Part shown: positions 21,925-28,215 of the stretch, piece after piece
Layout of the letters: every line of letters begins with the position of its first letter
How positions within the stretch are numbered: the first letter of the stretch is position 1
Translations under genes and position numbers: made by a program
Assembly: GCA_039796575.1 (NCBI GenBank)
Contig: JBDKJP010000134.1
Coordinates: forward strand, 1-28,215
Direction of reading: 5' to 3'
DNA length: 28,215 nucleotides
Origin: UBA668 sp039796575
GTDB lineage: Bacteria > Actinomycetota > Acidimicrobiia > Acidimicrobiales > Ilumatobacteraceae
Notes under the pieces: model-generated
The model's input: the letters and a program-made list of their open reading frames with translations, nothing else
Told to the model about the DNA's origin: nothing
Database searches by the model: none

Positions 21925-22850
21925 GCCACATCCCAAGCGACGGCACCTCGCCCACCCGACCCGACCGCGACGTGCCCGTGCCCGACCTCGCGGCGATCGA
22001 GGCCATCGTGCGTCGAGCGATCGACGAGCGACGGCCCGACCTGCTCACCGTGGTGGGCAACGGCGAGCTCACCATCGCGCTGCGGTGGGAGCACGACGGC
22101 GTCGACCTGGTCGTGAAGCGGATGCCGCCGTTCCCGCATCGCGCCGCCGCCGACGAGTACATCGCACTGGTGCGACGACACGTCGACGATCTGGCGCGAC
22201 ACGGCGTGCGGTGCGTCACCACCGACCTGCACTCGTTGACCCGCGCCGACGGCACGGTGGTCGTGTACCACTGCCAACCGCTGCTCACCGTCGAGCTGCT
22301 GGCCGACCAGGTGCTCCGATGCGACGACGTGTCGGCCGAGCACCCCATCGTCACCGCCGTCGTCGATCACGTCGTGCGAGCCGTGCGTGGCGGCGTGCCC
22401 GTGGATGCGCAGTTCGCGAACTGGTACTGGTTCGACGGCGAGGTCTGGCAGCTCGACCTGTCGACACCGCTCTACGTCGACGGGCGCGGCGACATCTGCT
22501 TCGACTCGACCGGCTTCCAGCGCGAGTACCCGGCGGCGCTACGACGCATCGTCTACAAGGAGCTGATGAAGGTCGCCCCGAACTACTCCGACGTCGAGTG
22601 GGTGCTCACCGACACGATGACCCAACTGCACCGGCAGGGCCTCGAGCGGTGGTGCGTCGCCGTGACCGAGGCGGCGGCGCAACGCCACGACATCACGCTC
22701 GACCCGGCGCTCGGGAAGTCGCGCTACGACGCGGACGCGAAGTTCTTCCCGACGCTGCTGAAGATGAAGCGATTCCAACGTGCCTGGGTGCAGCGCACCG
22801 GCCGCCGGTACGACACCCTCCTCCCGGCCACCACCAGCTTCGGCCGCTGA
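21921..22850 (+). CDS. Kinase-like-fold protein of unknown function
   Basis: 309 residues from ATG 21921, overlapping the dioxygenase stop by 4 bp. I do not recognise a named family with certainty. The layout recalls aminoglycoside-phosphotransferase or protein-kinase folds: a glycine-containing first strand (LTVVGNGELTIALRWE), a lysine at residue 66 in DLVVKRMPPFPH, then a catalytic-like block VDAQFANWYWFDGEVWQLDL with Asp162, Asn167 and Asp179 in the D-x4-N-x11-D pattern of kinases. The C-terminal quarter is helical and basic (FFPTLLKMKRFQRAWVQRTGRRYD). It could phosphorylate a substrate or pathway intermediate, or be a pseudokinase regulator. Its coupling to a ring-cleavage operon is the notable feature. 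Confidence 0.7.
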   Translation: MSHIPSDGTSPTRPDRDVPVPDLAAIEAIVRRAIDERRPDLLTVVGNGELTIALRWEHDGVDLVVKRMPPFPHRAAADEYIALVRRHVDDLARHGVRCVTTDLHSLTRADGTVVVYHCQPLLTVELLADQVLRCDDVSAEHPIVTAVVDHVVRAVRGGVPVDAQFANWYWFDGEVWQLDLSTPLYVDGRGDICFDSTGFQREYPAALRRIVYKELMKVAPNYSDVEWVLTDTMTQLHRQGLERWCVAVTEAAAQRHDITLDPALGKSRYDADAKFFPTLLKMKRFQRAWVQRTGRRYDTLLPATTSFGR

Positions 22851-22862
22851 CCCTCGGGTGGT

Positions 22863-22907
22863 GTTGGGTGCTTTCGTGCGGCCGTCGGCCGCACGAAAGC
22901 ACCCAAC
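22863..22907. terminator. Perfect 21-bp hairpin, probable bidirectional terminator
   Basis: The arms 22863-22883 and 22887-22907 are exactly complementary around a 3-nt loop (GTC). The left arm begins GTTGGGTGCTTTCG. It lies 12 bp after the end of the kinase-like gene and 10 bp before the 3' end of the convergent GNAT gene, where a shared terminator is expected. There is no clear T tract on either side, so it would act by the stem alone, as is common in actinobacteria. Confidence 0.8.
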
Positions 22908-22917
22908 CGGACAACGG

Positions 22918-23538
22918 CTACCGGAAGTCGATCTTCATCACGTAGCGGCGGGTGGTGGGGTGGGTCACCTCGGTGAACCCGGCCGCGGCGAAGATGCTGC
23001 GGCTGCCGACGTGCAGCTCGCCCCAGGTGATCTCCTGTTCGGGGTGCGTCATCATCGGGTAGCCCTCGAGCGTGCGGGCACCGCGCTCGCGGGCGAAGTC
23101 GACCGCGGCCAGCGCGAGCGCTCGGCTGACGCCGCGCTTGCGGAAGCCGATCCGGGTGACGAAGCAGGTGATGGACCAGACGTCGGGGTCGTCGCGGTCC
23201 TCGTCGCGCCCCTGCCAGGTCACGCGCTTCAACCGCAGGCGCGGGTACTCGGTGCGCGGCGCGACGGCGCACCAGCCGACGGGCTCGCCGTCGAGGTAGG
23301 CGACCAGCCCGCTGGTGGTGTCCGACTCGGGGTGGTCGCAATCGGTCTGTTCGCGCAACAGGTGGGCGCGTTCCTCGTACGACACCGAGCGCCAGTCCTT
23401 CTGCACGATGCGGTACCACTGGCAGTGGCAGCGGGCCGGATCGCCACGGGTGCCGAACACGGCGCGGAGGTCGTCCCACGTCGCCTCGTTGGCCGGGACC
23501 ACGGTGATCTCGGCGGGGCGTGAGGGTCGGCTCGACAT
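22918..23538 (-). CDS. GNAT-family N-acetyltransferase
   Basis: 206 residues from ATG 23538 (MSSRPSRPAEITVVPANEATWDD). The acetyltransferase core is visible: LVAYLDGEPVGWCAVAPRTEYP, WSITCFVTRIGFRKRGVSRALALAAVDFARERG with an RKRGVS pyrophosphate loop, and IFAAAGFTEVTHP near the end. A CHCQWYR segment around residue 40 is typical of a group of uncharacterised GNAT proteins with this N-terminal extension. The substrate is unknown. It is convergent with the ring-cleavage operon and separated from it by the hairpin. Confidence 0.9.
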   Translation of the reverse strand: MSSRPSRPAEITVVPANEATWDDLRAVFGTRGDPARCHCQWYRIVQKDWRSVSYEERAHLLREQTDCDHPESDTTSGLVAYLDGEPVGWCAVAPRTEYPRLRLKRVTWQGRDEDRDDPDVWSITCFVTRIGFRKRGVSRALALAAVDFARERGARTLEGYPMMTHPEQEITWGELHVGSRSIFAAAGFTEVTHPTTRRYVMKIDFR

Positions 23539-23650
23539 CGCCCGCACCGTAGCCGCGGGTGCCGCCGGAACGGTCGGGCCACCCGGCGAGGTACGGTGTG
23601 GCATCACCCCGGACGAGTCACGTCGTTCCTCACACGATGGGATCTCCGTC

Positions 23651-23917
23651 ATGGCCAAGGTTGTCAAGCAGAAGCGTCCGACGAGCGGCTGGTACGACGG
23701 CTCGACGCCGTTCGAGGACCTGGCCCCGAACCAGCAGCTCGCGCACACACTGGTCAGCGATCGCGGCGACCTCACGCCGTCGGTGCAGCGCATCATGTCG
23801 GCCGACCTCGACGAGGCCCAGCAGCTCGTGGCGTTGCAGTCGTTCCAGGTGGCGCTCGGTTCGCCCGACGACCCCAACCGCGACCCGCGCGTGGCCATCG
23901 CAAACGCCGGCGTCTGA
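23651..23917 (+). CDS. Small conserved-looking protein, function unknown
   Basis: 88 residues from ATG 23651 (MAKVVKQKRPTSGWYDGSTPF). The protein has a basic N-terminus, a soluble amphipathic middle (LAPNQQLAHTLVSDRGDLTPSVQRIMSADLDEAQQLVALQSFQVAL) and an acidic-basic tail. No known motif is seen. Codon bias at third positions (strongly G/C) and a frame clean up to its stop support coding. The ribosome site is weak. It ends exactly where the convergent hydrolase ends. Confidence 0.6.
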   Translation: MAKVVKQKRPTSGWYDGSTPFEDLAPNQQLAHTLVSDRGDLTPSVQRIMSADLDEAQQLVALQSFQVALGSPDDPNRDPRVAIANAGV

Positions 23918-24751
23918 TCAGTCGGGGACGCGCAGCTCCCGCACACCGGCCAGGGGGCCGCTCGACGCCTCGAACGGTGCATCGGTGGCGTGCGCCTCGA
24001 TGAGTGCCGCGATGGTGTCGGGGTGGCTGTAGTTCAACGCGTGCGCACCCGGCACCACTGCGGCGCGCACGTGCGGCATGCCGCTGAGCACCGAGATGCG
24101 ATCGATGCGGACCAACGGGTCGCGGTCGCCGGCGATGGCCAGCACCGGCATCGACAGCTCGCGCAGCCGGTCGACCGTGGGGAACTCAGTCATCGCCTTG
24201 AACAGCTTGAGGCTGGTGACCACGCCGAAGCGCAGGTAGTCGCGGACCGCGATGGGCACCATCGAGAGTGGTTCGCGGACGGAGTCCTTCACCATCTGCC
24301 CCATTGCCCGGGTGAGCGGTTGGTTGTTCGGGCCACCGGCGGGCGACACGAGCACGGCTCGTTCGACCAACTCGGGTGACCGGTGTGCGAGCGCACAGAT
24401 GACGGGGCAGCCGAGCGAGTTGCCGACGAACGTGGCACGCTCCACGCCCATCTCGCCGCAGAACTCGGCGAGGTGCCCGGCGAGCCGGGGGAGCGAGAGC
24501 TCGCCTTCCATTCGCATGCTGCGGCCGTGCCCCGGTAGGTCGGGCACGAACGTGCGAAAGCGGGGCGCGAGCAGTGCCGCGGTGGGCTGCATGTAGGTGC
24601 CGGAGATGCCGAAGCCGTGGACGTGCACGATCGCCGGCGCGTCGGCGCCGGCCACCGACGCGCTGCGGAAGTGCATCGGGATCCCGCCGACCACGGTCCA
24701 TCCGGTGGTCAACGGCGGCACCGTCCAGGTGCCTGAGGTGAAGTCGCCCAT
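23918..24751 (-). CDS. Alpha/beta hydrolase (serine)
   Basis: 277 residues from ATG 24751. The standard fold elements are present: oxyanion HVHGFGISGTYM, the LPGHGRS turn, nucleophile elbow GNSLGCP (Ser112), acid in AIAGDRDPLV and general base in PGAHALNYSHP. This is the C-C hydrolase/esterase-type layout, with a cap region around LSMVPIAVRDYLRFGVV. It lies about 1 kb from the extradiol operon on the other strand and could supply an MhpC-like step, but it is not co-transcribed, and C-C hydrolases share this motif with many esterases. The in-frame start at 24793 would add 14 poorly conserved-looking residues. Confidence 0.85.
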   Translation of the reverse strand: MGDFTSGTWTVPPLTTGWTVVGGIPMHFRSASVAGADAPAIVHVHGFGISGTYMQPTAALLAPRFRTFVPDLPGHGRSMRMEGELSLPRLAGHLAEFCGEMGVERATFVGNSLGCPVICALAHRSPELVERAVLVSPAGGPNNQPLTRAMGQMVKDSVREPLSMVPIAVRDYLRFGVVTSLKLFKAMTEFPTVDRLRELSMPVLAIAGDRDPLVRIDRISVLSGMPHVRAAVVPGAHALNYSHPDTIAALIEAHATDAPFEASSGPLAGVRELRVPD

Positions 24752-24808
24752 CTCCCGAGAGTACCGGCATGCCTTGCGGTGCCCGGATTTCACCGGCAGA
24801 CTTCACCG

Positions 24809-25033
24809 ATGGATGTCGAGACCGTGCGCCTGTGGGCGACCGAGGAGTTGGCCTGGTGGCCGAACCGCCTCCACGTGCTGCTCGTCGTGCTCGCCACCGT
24901 GCTGCTCGTGAGCGCCCCGTCGCCCCTCACGGTCCTGCTGCTCGTCGGCTCGGCCGGGTGGCTGCTGTGGCGCATCCACCTCTGGGACCGCCAGCGTCGT
25001 CGCATGGAGCCCATCCGCATCCGCGTGCGGTGA
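24809..25033 (+). CDS. Small membrane protein
   Basis: 74 residues from ATG 24809 (MDVETVRLWATEELAWWP). A hydrophobic stretch (LHVLLVVLATVLLVSAPSPLTVLLLVGSAGWLLW, about 21-54) would form two short spans or a hairpin, followed by a strongly basic tail (DRQRRRMEPIRIRVR). No family is recognised. It is divergent from the hydrolase gene (57-bp gap) and is the only gene in the strip before the diguanylate cyclase. Confidence 0.6.
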   Translation: MDVETVRLWATEELAWWPNRLHVLLVVLATVLLVSAPSPLTVLLLVGSAGWLLWRIHLWDRQRRRMEPIRIRVR

Positions 25034-25093
25034 CTTTCGGCCGTGGCCCGTCCCTCCTGATCCGGTCAAGATGACCACGGAGGGAGCAGGTCA

Positions 25094-26770
25094 GTGCATC
25101 AATCGGTGGGACTGTCGGAAGGGTTGGCACAGCACGCCGTGAACGTCGCGCCCCACGTCTGGTGGGTGGGGGCGGTGCTCGACGGCGACCCCTTCCAGTG
25201 TCACGCGTATCTCGTGGAGGCCGGCCCCCACTCGGTGCTCATCGATCCCGGCTCGACGCTCACCATCGGCGACACGCTGCACAAGGTGCAGGAGGTGGTG
25301 ACGCTCGACGACATCGAGTGGATCGTCATCCATCACTCCGACCCCGACGTCGCCGACGCGCTGCACGTGCTGAGCACCGCACTGACGCGGACCGACGTGC
25401 GAGTCGTCACCGAATGGCGATCGGGGCTGCTGCTCAAACACTTCGCCGCCCGCTTCCCGATGGTCACCATCGAGGACCTCGGCTGGCGGCTCGACGTCGC
25501 CGAGGGCCAGACCCTCGAGTTCCTGCTCACCCCGTACCTCCATTTCCCCGGCGCGTTCGTCACGTTCGAGCCGGCCACGCAGAGCCTGTTCAGCGCCGAC
25601 CTGTTCGGCGGCTTCAACCGGGCCGGTCGCCTGTGGGCCGAGTTGATCGCCGACTTCGAGGACCTGCGCCAGTTCCACGAGCACTACATGCCGAGCCGTG
25701 AGATCCTGATGGCCGGCCTCGCCACCATCACGGCGCGGTTCCCGCACATCGAGCGGGTGCTCCCGCAGCACGGCTACTGCATCCCGGAGCCGCTGGTGGC
25801 GCCGATGTTCGAGCAACTCGGCCAGCTCGAGTGCGGGGTGATGCTCGCGTCGCGGAGCGACACCCACTTGGCCCGCCTGCTCGCGGCCGCGGCTGCAGTG
25901 CGCCGCATCGAGCACACGCTGGAACTCCCGATCGCGCTCGGCGAGGCACTCGAACTGGTGGCCAACGACCTCCGTTCGGTGCTGCCGCTCGATCGGTTCT
26001 GGGTCGAGGTCGGCGCCCCGCCGAACATCGTCCGGTTCGACGTCGACCATCCGAACGGCATCGAGCAGACGGAACGGTCGCCGTCGGGCCCCTTGCGACT
26101 CGTGCTCGACCTCCCTGACGGGCACGACGAGCCCCACGTCGCCGTCGTGCTGGAGACCTCGGAGCACTGGGACCTCGCGAACGAGACGATGTCACTGCTG
26201 GCCATGCTGGCAGCGCGGGTGCATCACGTGGCCGACGAGGCACTGGCCCACCGCGACGTGGTCGCACGCGAGGCAGCGCTGCGGTCGGCGGCGCTCACCG
26301 ATGCCCTGACGGGGTTGGGCAACCGTCGAGCGTTCGACCAGTTCGCCGATGTCCCGGTCCCTGCCGCAGTGCTGATGATCGACATCGACCGGTTCAAGCA
26401 GATCAACGACCACCACGGCCATCCCGTTGGTGACCGCGTGCTGCGCGCGGTCGCCGATGCGCTCCAGGCGTCGCTGCGTCGTGCCGACCGGGCGTTCCGA
26501 TACGGCGGTGAGGAGTTCGTGGCGGTCGTCGAACTCGATCCCCACGTCTCGGAGCACGACGCTGCCCGTGCCATCGGTGAACGGGTGCGCGCCGGCATCG
26601 CGCACCTCGACCATCGTGCCCTGGGTGTCGAGGCGCCGGTCACCGTGAGCGTCGGCGCGGCGCTGGTGCACCCGGAGGCGTCGCTGCAGAGCGATGTCCG
26701 GCGGGCCGACGAGGCGCTCTACGCCGCGAAGCACACGGGCCGCAACCGAGTGGTGTTGCTGCCGGGCTGA
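25094..26770 (+). CDS. MBL-fold (ODP/flavodiiron-like) sensor fused to a GGDEF diguanylate cyclase
   Basis: 558 residues from GTG 25094, with GGAGGG 9-15 nt upstream. Residues 1-240 form a metallo-beta-lactamase fold with a di-iron-type ligand set: HHSDPDVADAL (His81, Asp83, Asp85), YLHFPGAF (His150), FSADLFGGF (Asp169) and PQHGYCI (His226). This is the pattern of flavodiiron and oxygen-binding di-iron (ODP) domains. Residues 260-390 form a helical/GAF-like linker. Residues 395-558 are a GGDEF domain with LTDALTGLGNRRAFDQ, MIDIDRFKQINDHHGHPVGD and the active-site loop RYGGEEFVAVV (GGEEF 471-475), which should make c-di-GMP. No RxxD inhibitory site is obvious just before the GGEEF loop (RRADRAFRYGGEEF). 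It is a probable O2 or redox sensor setting c-di-GMP levels. Confidence 0.85.
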   Translation: MHQSVGLSEGLAQHAVNVAPHVWWVGAVLDGDPFQCHAYLVEAGPHSVLIDPGSTLTIGDTLHKVQEVVTLDDIEWIVIHHSDPDVADALHVLSTALTRTDVRVVTEWRSGLLLKHFAARFPMVTIEDLGWRLDVAEGQTLEFLLTPYLHFPGAFVTFEPATQSLFSADLFGGFNRAGRLWAELIADFEDLRQFHEHYMPSREILMAGLATITARFPHIERVLPQHGYCIPEPLVAPMFEQLGQLECGVMLASRSDTHLARLLAAAAAVRRIEHTLELPIALGEALELVANDLRSVLPLDRFWVEVGAPPNIVRFDVDHPNGIEQTERSPSGPLRLVLDLPDGHDEPHVAVVLETSEHWDLANETMSLLAMLAARVHHVADEALAHRDVVAREAALRSAALTDALTGLGNRRAFDQFADVPVPAAVLMIDIDRFKQINDHHGHPVGDRVLRAVADALQASLRRADRAFRYGGEEFVAVVELDPHVSEHDAARAIGERVRAGIAHLDHRALGVEAPVTVSVGAALVHPEASLQSDVRRADEALYAAKHTGRNRVVLLPG

Positions 26771-26827
26771 GCGCGTGTGCCCTGTTTCGCAGGCGGCGAA
26801 CAGCGCGGTGCGGCAGATCAGGGCGGG

Positions 26828-27028
26828 TCAGACGACTGTCGCTCGACCGAGCCCGGCAACGAGCTGGTTGAGAGGTCCGAGTTCCCGATGCTTCCAGTCG
26901 GGCAAGTCGCGAAGGGCCGGCTCGGCACACGACACGTGGAGCAACTCGGAGCCGAGGCGCACGACGTGTTCGGTCTCGCGAAGCTGGTGGCCACACAGCC
27001 GACAGGTGAGGGTCGAGTCGTTGCTCAT
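26828..27028 (-). CDS. Small zinc-ribbon-like protein
   Basis: 66 residues from ATG 27028. CRLCGHQL (Cys9, Cys12) and HVSC (His31, Cys34) form a CxxC...HxxC metal site, the layout of a small zinc finger. The rest (EPALRDLPDWKHRELGPLNQL) is unremarkable. Two upstream in-frame starts exist (to 27094), but the CxxC begins close to 27028. It is convergent with the diguanylate cyclase gene. No partner is apparent. Confidence 0.6.
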   Translation of the reverse strand: MSNDSTLTCRLCGHQLRETEHVVRLGSELLHVSCAEPALRDLPDWKHRELGPLNQLVAGLGRATVV

Positions 27029-27274
27029 GCCTCCAGGGTGCGCTGCGCACTCAGCCCCGTCAATGAGCGCCGAGCGAAGCCTCTTTGCTGTCAAGGGTCT
27101 CTTTGCGGGCGGTCGGGACGCGGCAGGTGATGCCCGTGGCGGTGCGCGGGTTGGTGGGCGTAGGGTTCGGTCGGGTCCGGGGCTGACTTGTCCGAAGTGC
27201 CGGGTTCAGGGTTCAAGCCGGCCGCGCTGGATTCCAGAGTCGCCCCTGTCTGTCGCCCCGGGCCCACACGTTGT
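27029..27274. other. Non-coding flank downstream of the IS110 transposase
   Basis: No gene is seen. CTCTTTGC occurs twice (27080-27087 and 27100-27107). If the IS110-like element has a long non-coding end on this side, as IS1111-group members do, a bridge RNA could be encoded here. I cannot identify a folded RNA or the element boundary by eye. Confidence 0.3.
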
Positions 27275-28215
27275 TCAGGTGTCGAGTTGGAGCTGTCGCC
27301 AGACGGCGTCGGACACGCGGCGCTTCAACGCGCGGAGTGCTTCCTTGCGGGTCTTGCCCTCGGCCTGCTTGCGCAAGTAGTACGCGCGGCCGGGTGTGTC
27401 GTGGCCGACCTGGGTGACGGCGATGATGTGGATCGCGTGGTTCAACGCCCGGTTCCCTCGAGGGTTCAGGCGGTGCCGGTTGGTGTTCGCGCTCGATGCT
27501 TCGATCGGTGCGGTGCCGTTGTAGTTCGCGAACTGGGCACGCGTCCGGAACCGCCCGATGTCACCGATCTGGCCGAGGATGATCGCGGCGATGACCGGGC
27601 CGACGCCGTGCAGCTCGACGAGCTTGGTGCCGGTCGCGGTGACGTGTTCGGCGATGCGTTCCTTGACGGCGGCGATGTCGCGGTCGAGACGTTCGATGTC
27701 CGCCAGATGAGCACGGGCTTGGACGCAACGTTCGACACCGACCGGGTCGACCGGGTCGATCGTGGCGAGCAGTTCACGGGCCTGGCCTGCGCTGATCCGC
27801 AACCGTGCGCCACCGGGGTGGAGCTCGCGGAACAGCACGTGCAGCCGACACACGGCTTGGGTTCGCAGACCGGTGAGGTCGTGATGGCGATCTGCGAGCA
27901 GCCGCAGCACTGCTGCATGACCGTCGCTGTGCACGGTTCGCAGACCGCAGTGGCGCAGGCCGGTGATCGCGGTCGAGAGCGCGTCGTTGGTGTCGTTCTT
28001 CGAGGTCTTCTGGTTCGCCAACAGTCGCACCCGCGCCGACAACGTCGGTGGGACATCGACCACGCGTTCACCAGCGGCGACGAGTTGCTGTGCGAGCAGA
28101 CGGCCGAGGCCGGCGGCGGACTCGATCGCCCACACGCGGTCGGCGTCGAGTGGTTCGGCCCACGCCAGCAGACGTTCGGTCTGCCCGACGCGGGCGGGGA
28201 ACGTGAAGCGGGCGA
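27275..28215 (-). CDS. IS110-family transposase, 5' end outside the window
   Basis: 313 residues are visible and the frame is open to the window edge (PARVGQTERLLAWAEPLDADRV then WAIESAAGLGRLLA). It has the IS110 layout: a RuvC-like DEDD domain, of which the second acidic residue (Glu in WAIES) and the last two (KTSKNDTNDALS) are seen while the first lies beyond the edge. A helical middle region follows, then the C-terminal Transposase_20 region with LHGVGPVIAAIILGQIGDIGRF, NGTAPIEASSANTNRHRL and NPRGNRALNHAIHIIAVTQ, including the serine essential for strand cleavage. No defect is visible in this part. IS110 enzymes are recombinases guided by a bridge RNA encoded in a non-coding end of the element. 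Confidence 0.9.
   Translation of the reverse strand, partial: ARFTFPARVGQTERLLAWAEPLDADRVWAIESAAGLGRLLAQQLVAAGERVVDVPPTLSARVRLLANQKTSKNDTNDALSTAITGLRHCGLRTVHSDGHAAVLRLLADRHHDLTGLRTQAVCRLHVLFRELHPGGARLRISAGQARELLATIDPVDPVGVERCVQARAHLADIERLDRDIAAVKERIAEHVTATGTKLVELHGVGPVIAAIILGQIGDIGRFRTRAQFANYNGTAPIEASSANTNRHRLNPRGNRALNHAIHIIAVTQVGHDTPGRAYYLRKQAEGKTRKEALRALKRRVSDAVWRQLQLDT

Noticed and set aside
23918..24751. Assigning the alpha/beta hydrolase as the MhpC-type step of the ring-cleavage operon
   Set aside because: It has a matching fold but is on the other strand, not co-transcribed and separated by two genes. The motifs are shared with many esterases, so I note it only as a possibility.

Overview
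The window is GC-rich throughout, with GTG starts, many 1-8 bp gene overlaps and several promoters whose -10 box lies only 6-7 nt before the start codon (leaderless transcripts). TetR and XRE regulators, HsaA-like flavin monooxygenases, VapBC pairs and PaiB-like proteins are also present. This suggests a high-GC actinobacterium, perhaps of the Acidimicrobiia/Ilumatobacter type; the lineage is inferred and not proven by a marker gene.

Region 1 (1-4319) is insertion-sequence debris. It opens with the right end of an ISL3-like element whose transposase is frameshifted. That end abuts an abgT-type transporter gene that lacks its 5' part and carries two further frameshifts. An apparently intact M20 peptidase faces it; this is a plausible relic of an aminobenzoyl-glutamate or dipeptide uptake-and-hydrolysis pair. 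Next comes the start of a second decayed IS3 orfA, then a complete-length IS3 element (2759-4109) with good terminal inverted repeats but a damaged transposase.

Region 2 (4320-8750) holds a membrane HdeD/DUF308-lipase fusion, a convergent TetR gene, a VapBC-like pair whose toxin has decayed, a repeat-rich spacer ending in the 3' half of a class II tRNA-like sequence, a second apparently intact VapBC-like pair and a DUF4262 gene. The tRNA-like fragment between two toxin-antitoxin loci looks like an integration scar.

Region 3 (8824-14590) is mostly small-molecule enzymes in short operons: a 2-oxoglutarate/Fe(II) oxygenase with a peptidase E-like protein, a TauD-type dioxygenase coupled to an SRPBCC protein, a GNAT acetyltransferase, a PNPOx-like flavoprotein, a double VOC-domain protein and a membrane protein.

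Region 4 (14591-18050) contains two regulated units. One is a three-gene overlapping operon, XRE-cupin regulator / B3-B4 tRNA-editing-like domain / PaiB-like FMN protein, read from a leaderless promoter embedded in inverted repeats. The other is a divergent pair of an Asp-nucleophile alpha/beta hydrolase and a TetR regulator sharing two palindromic operators.

Region 5 (18054-22907) is the most coherent pathway. A divergent TetR gene and a strong promoter-operator precede four tightly packed genes: an HsaA/HpaB-type flavin monooxygenase, an FAH-family hydrolase/hydratase, an MhpB-type (LigB) extradiol dioxygenase and a kinase-like protein of unknown role. A perfect 21-bp hairpin ends the operon. 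It reads as ortho-hydroxylation of a phenol followed by meta-cleavage and processing of the ring-opened product; an alpha/beta hydrolase 1 kb downstream could take part.

Region 6 (22918-28215) holds a GNAT protein, small proteins, an MBL/ODP-like-GGDEF diguanylate cyclase, a small zinc-ribbon protein and, running off the end, an IS110-family transposase.
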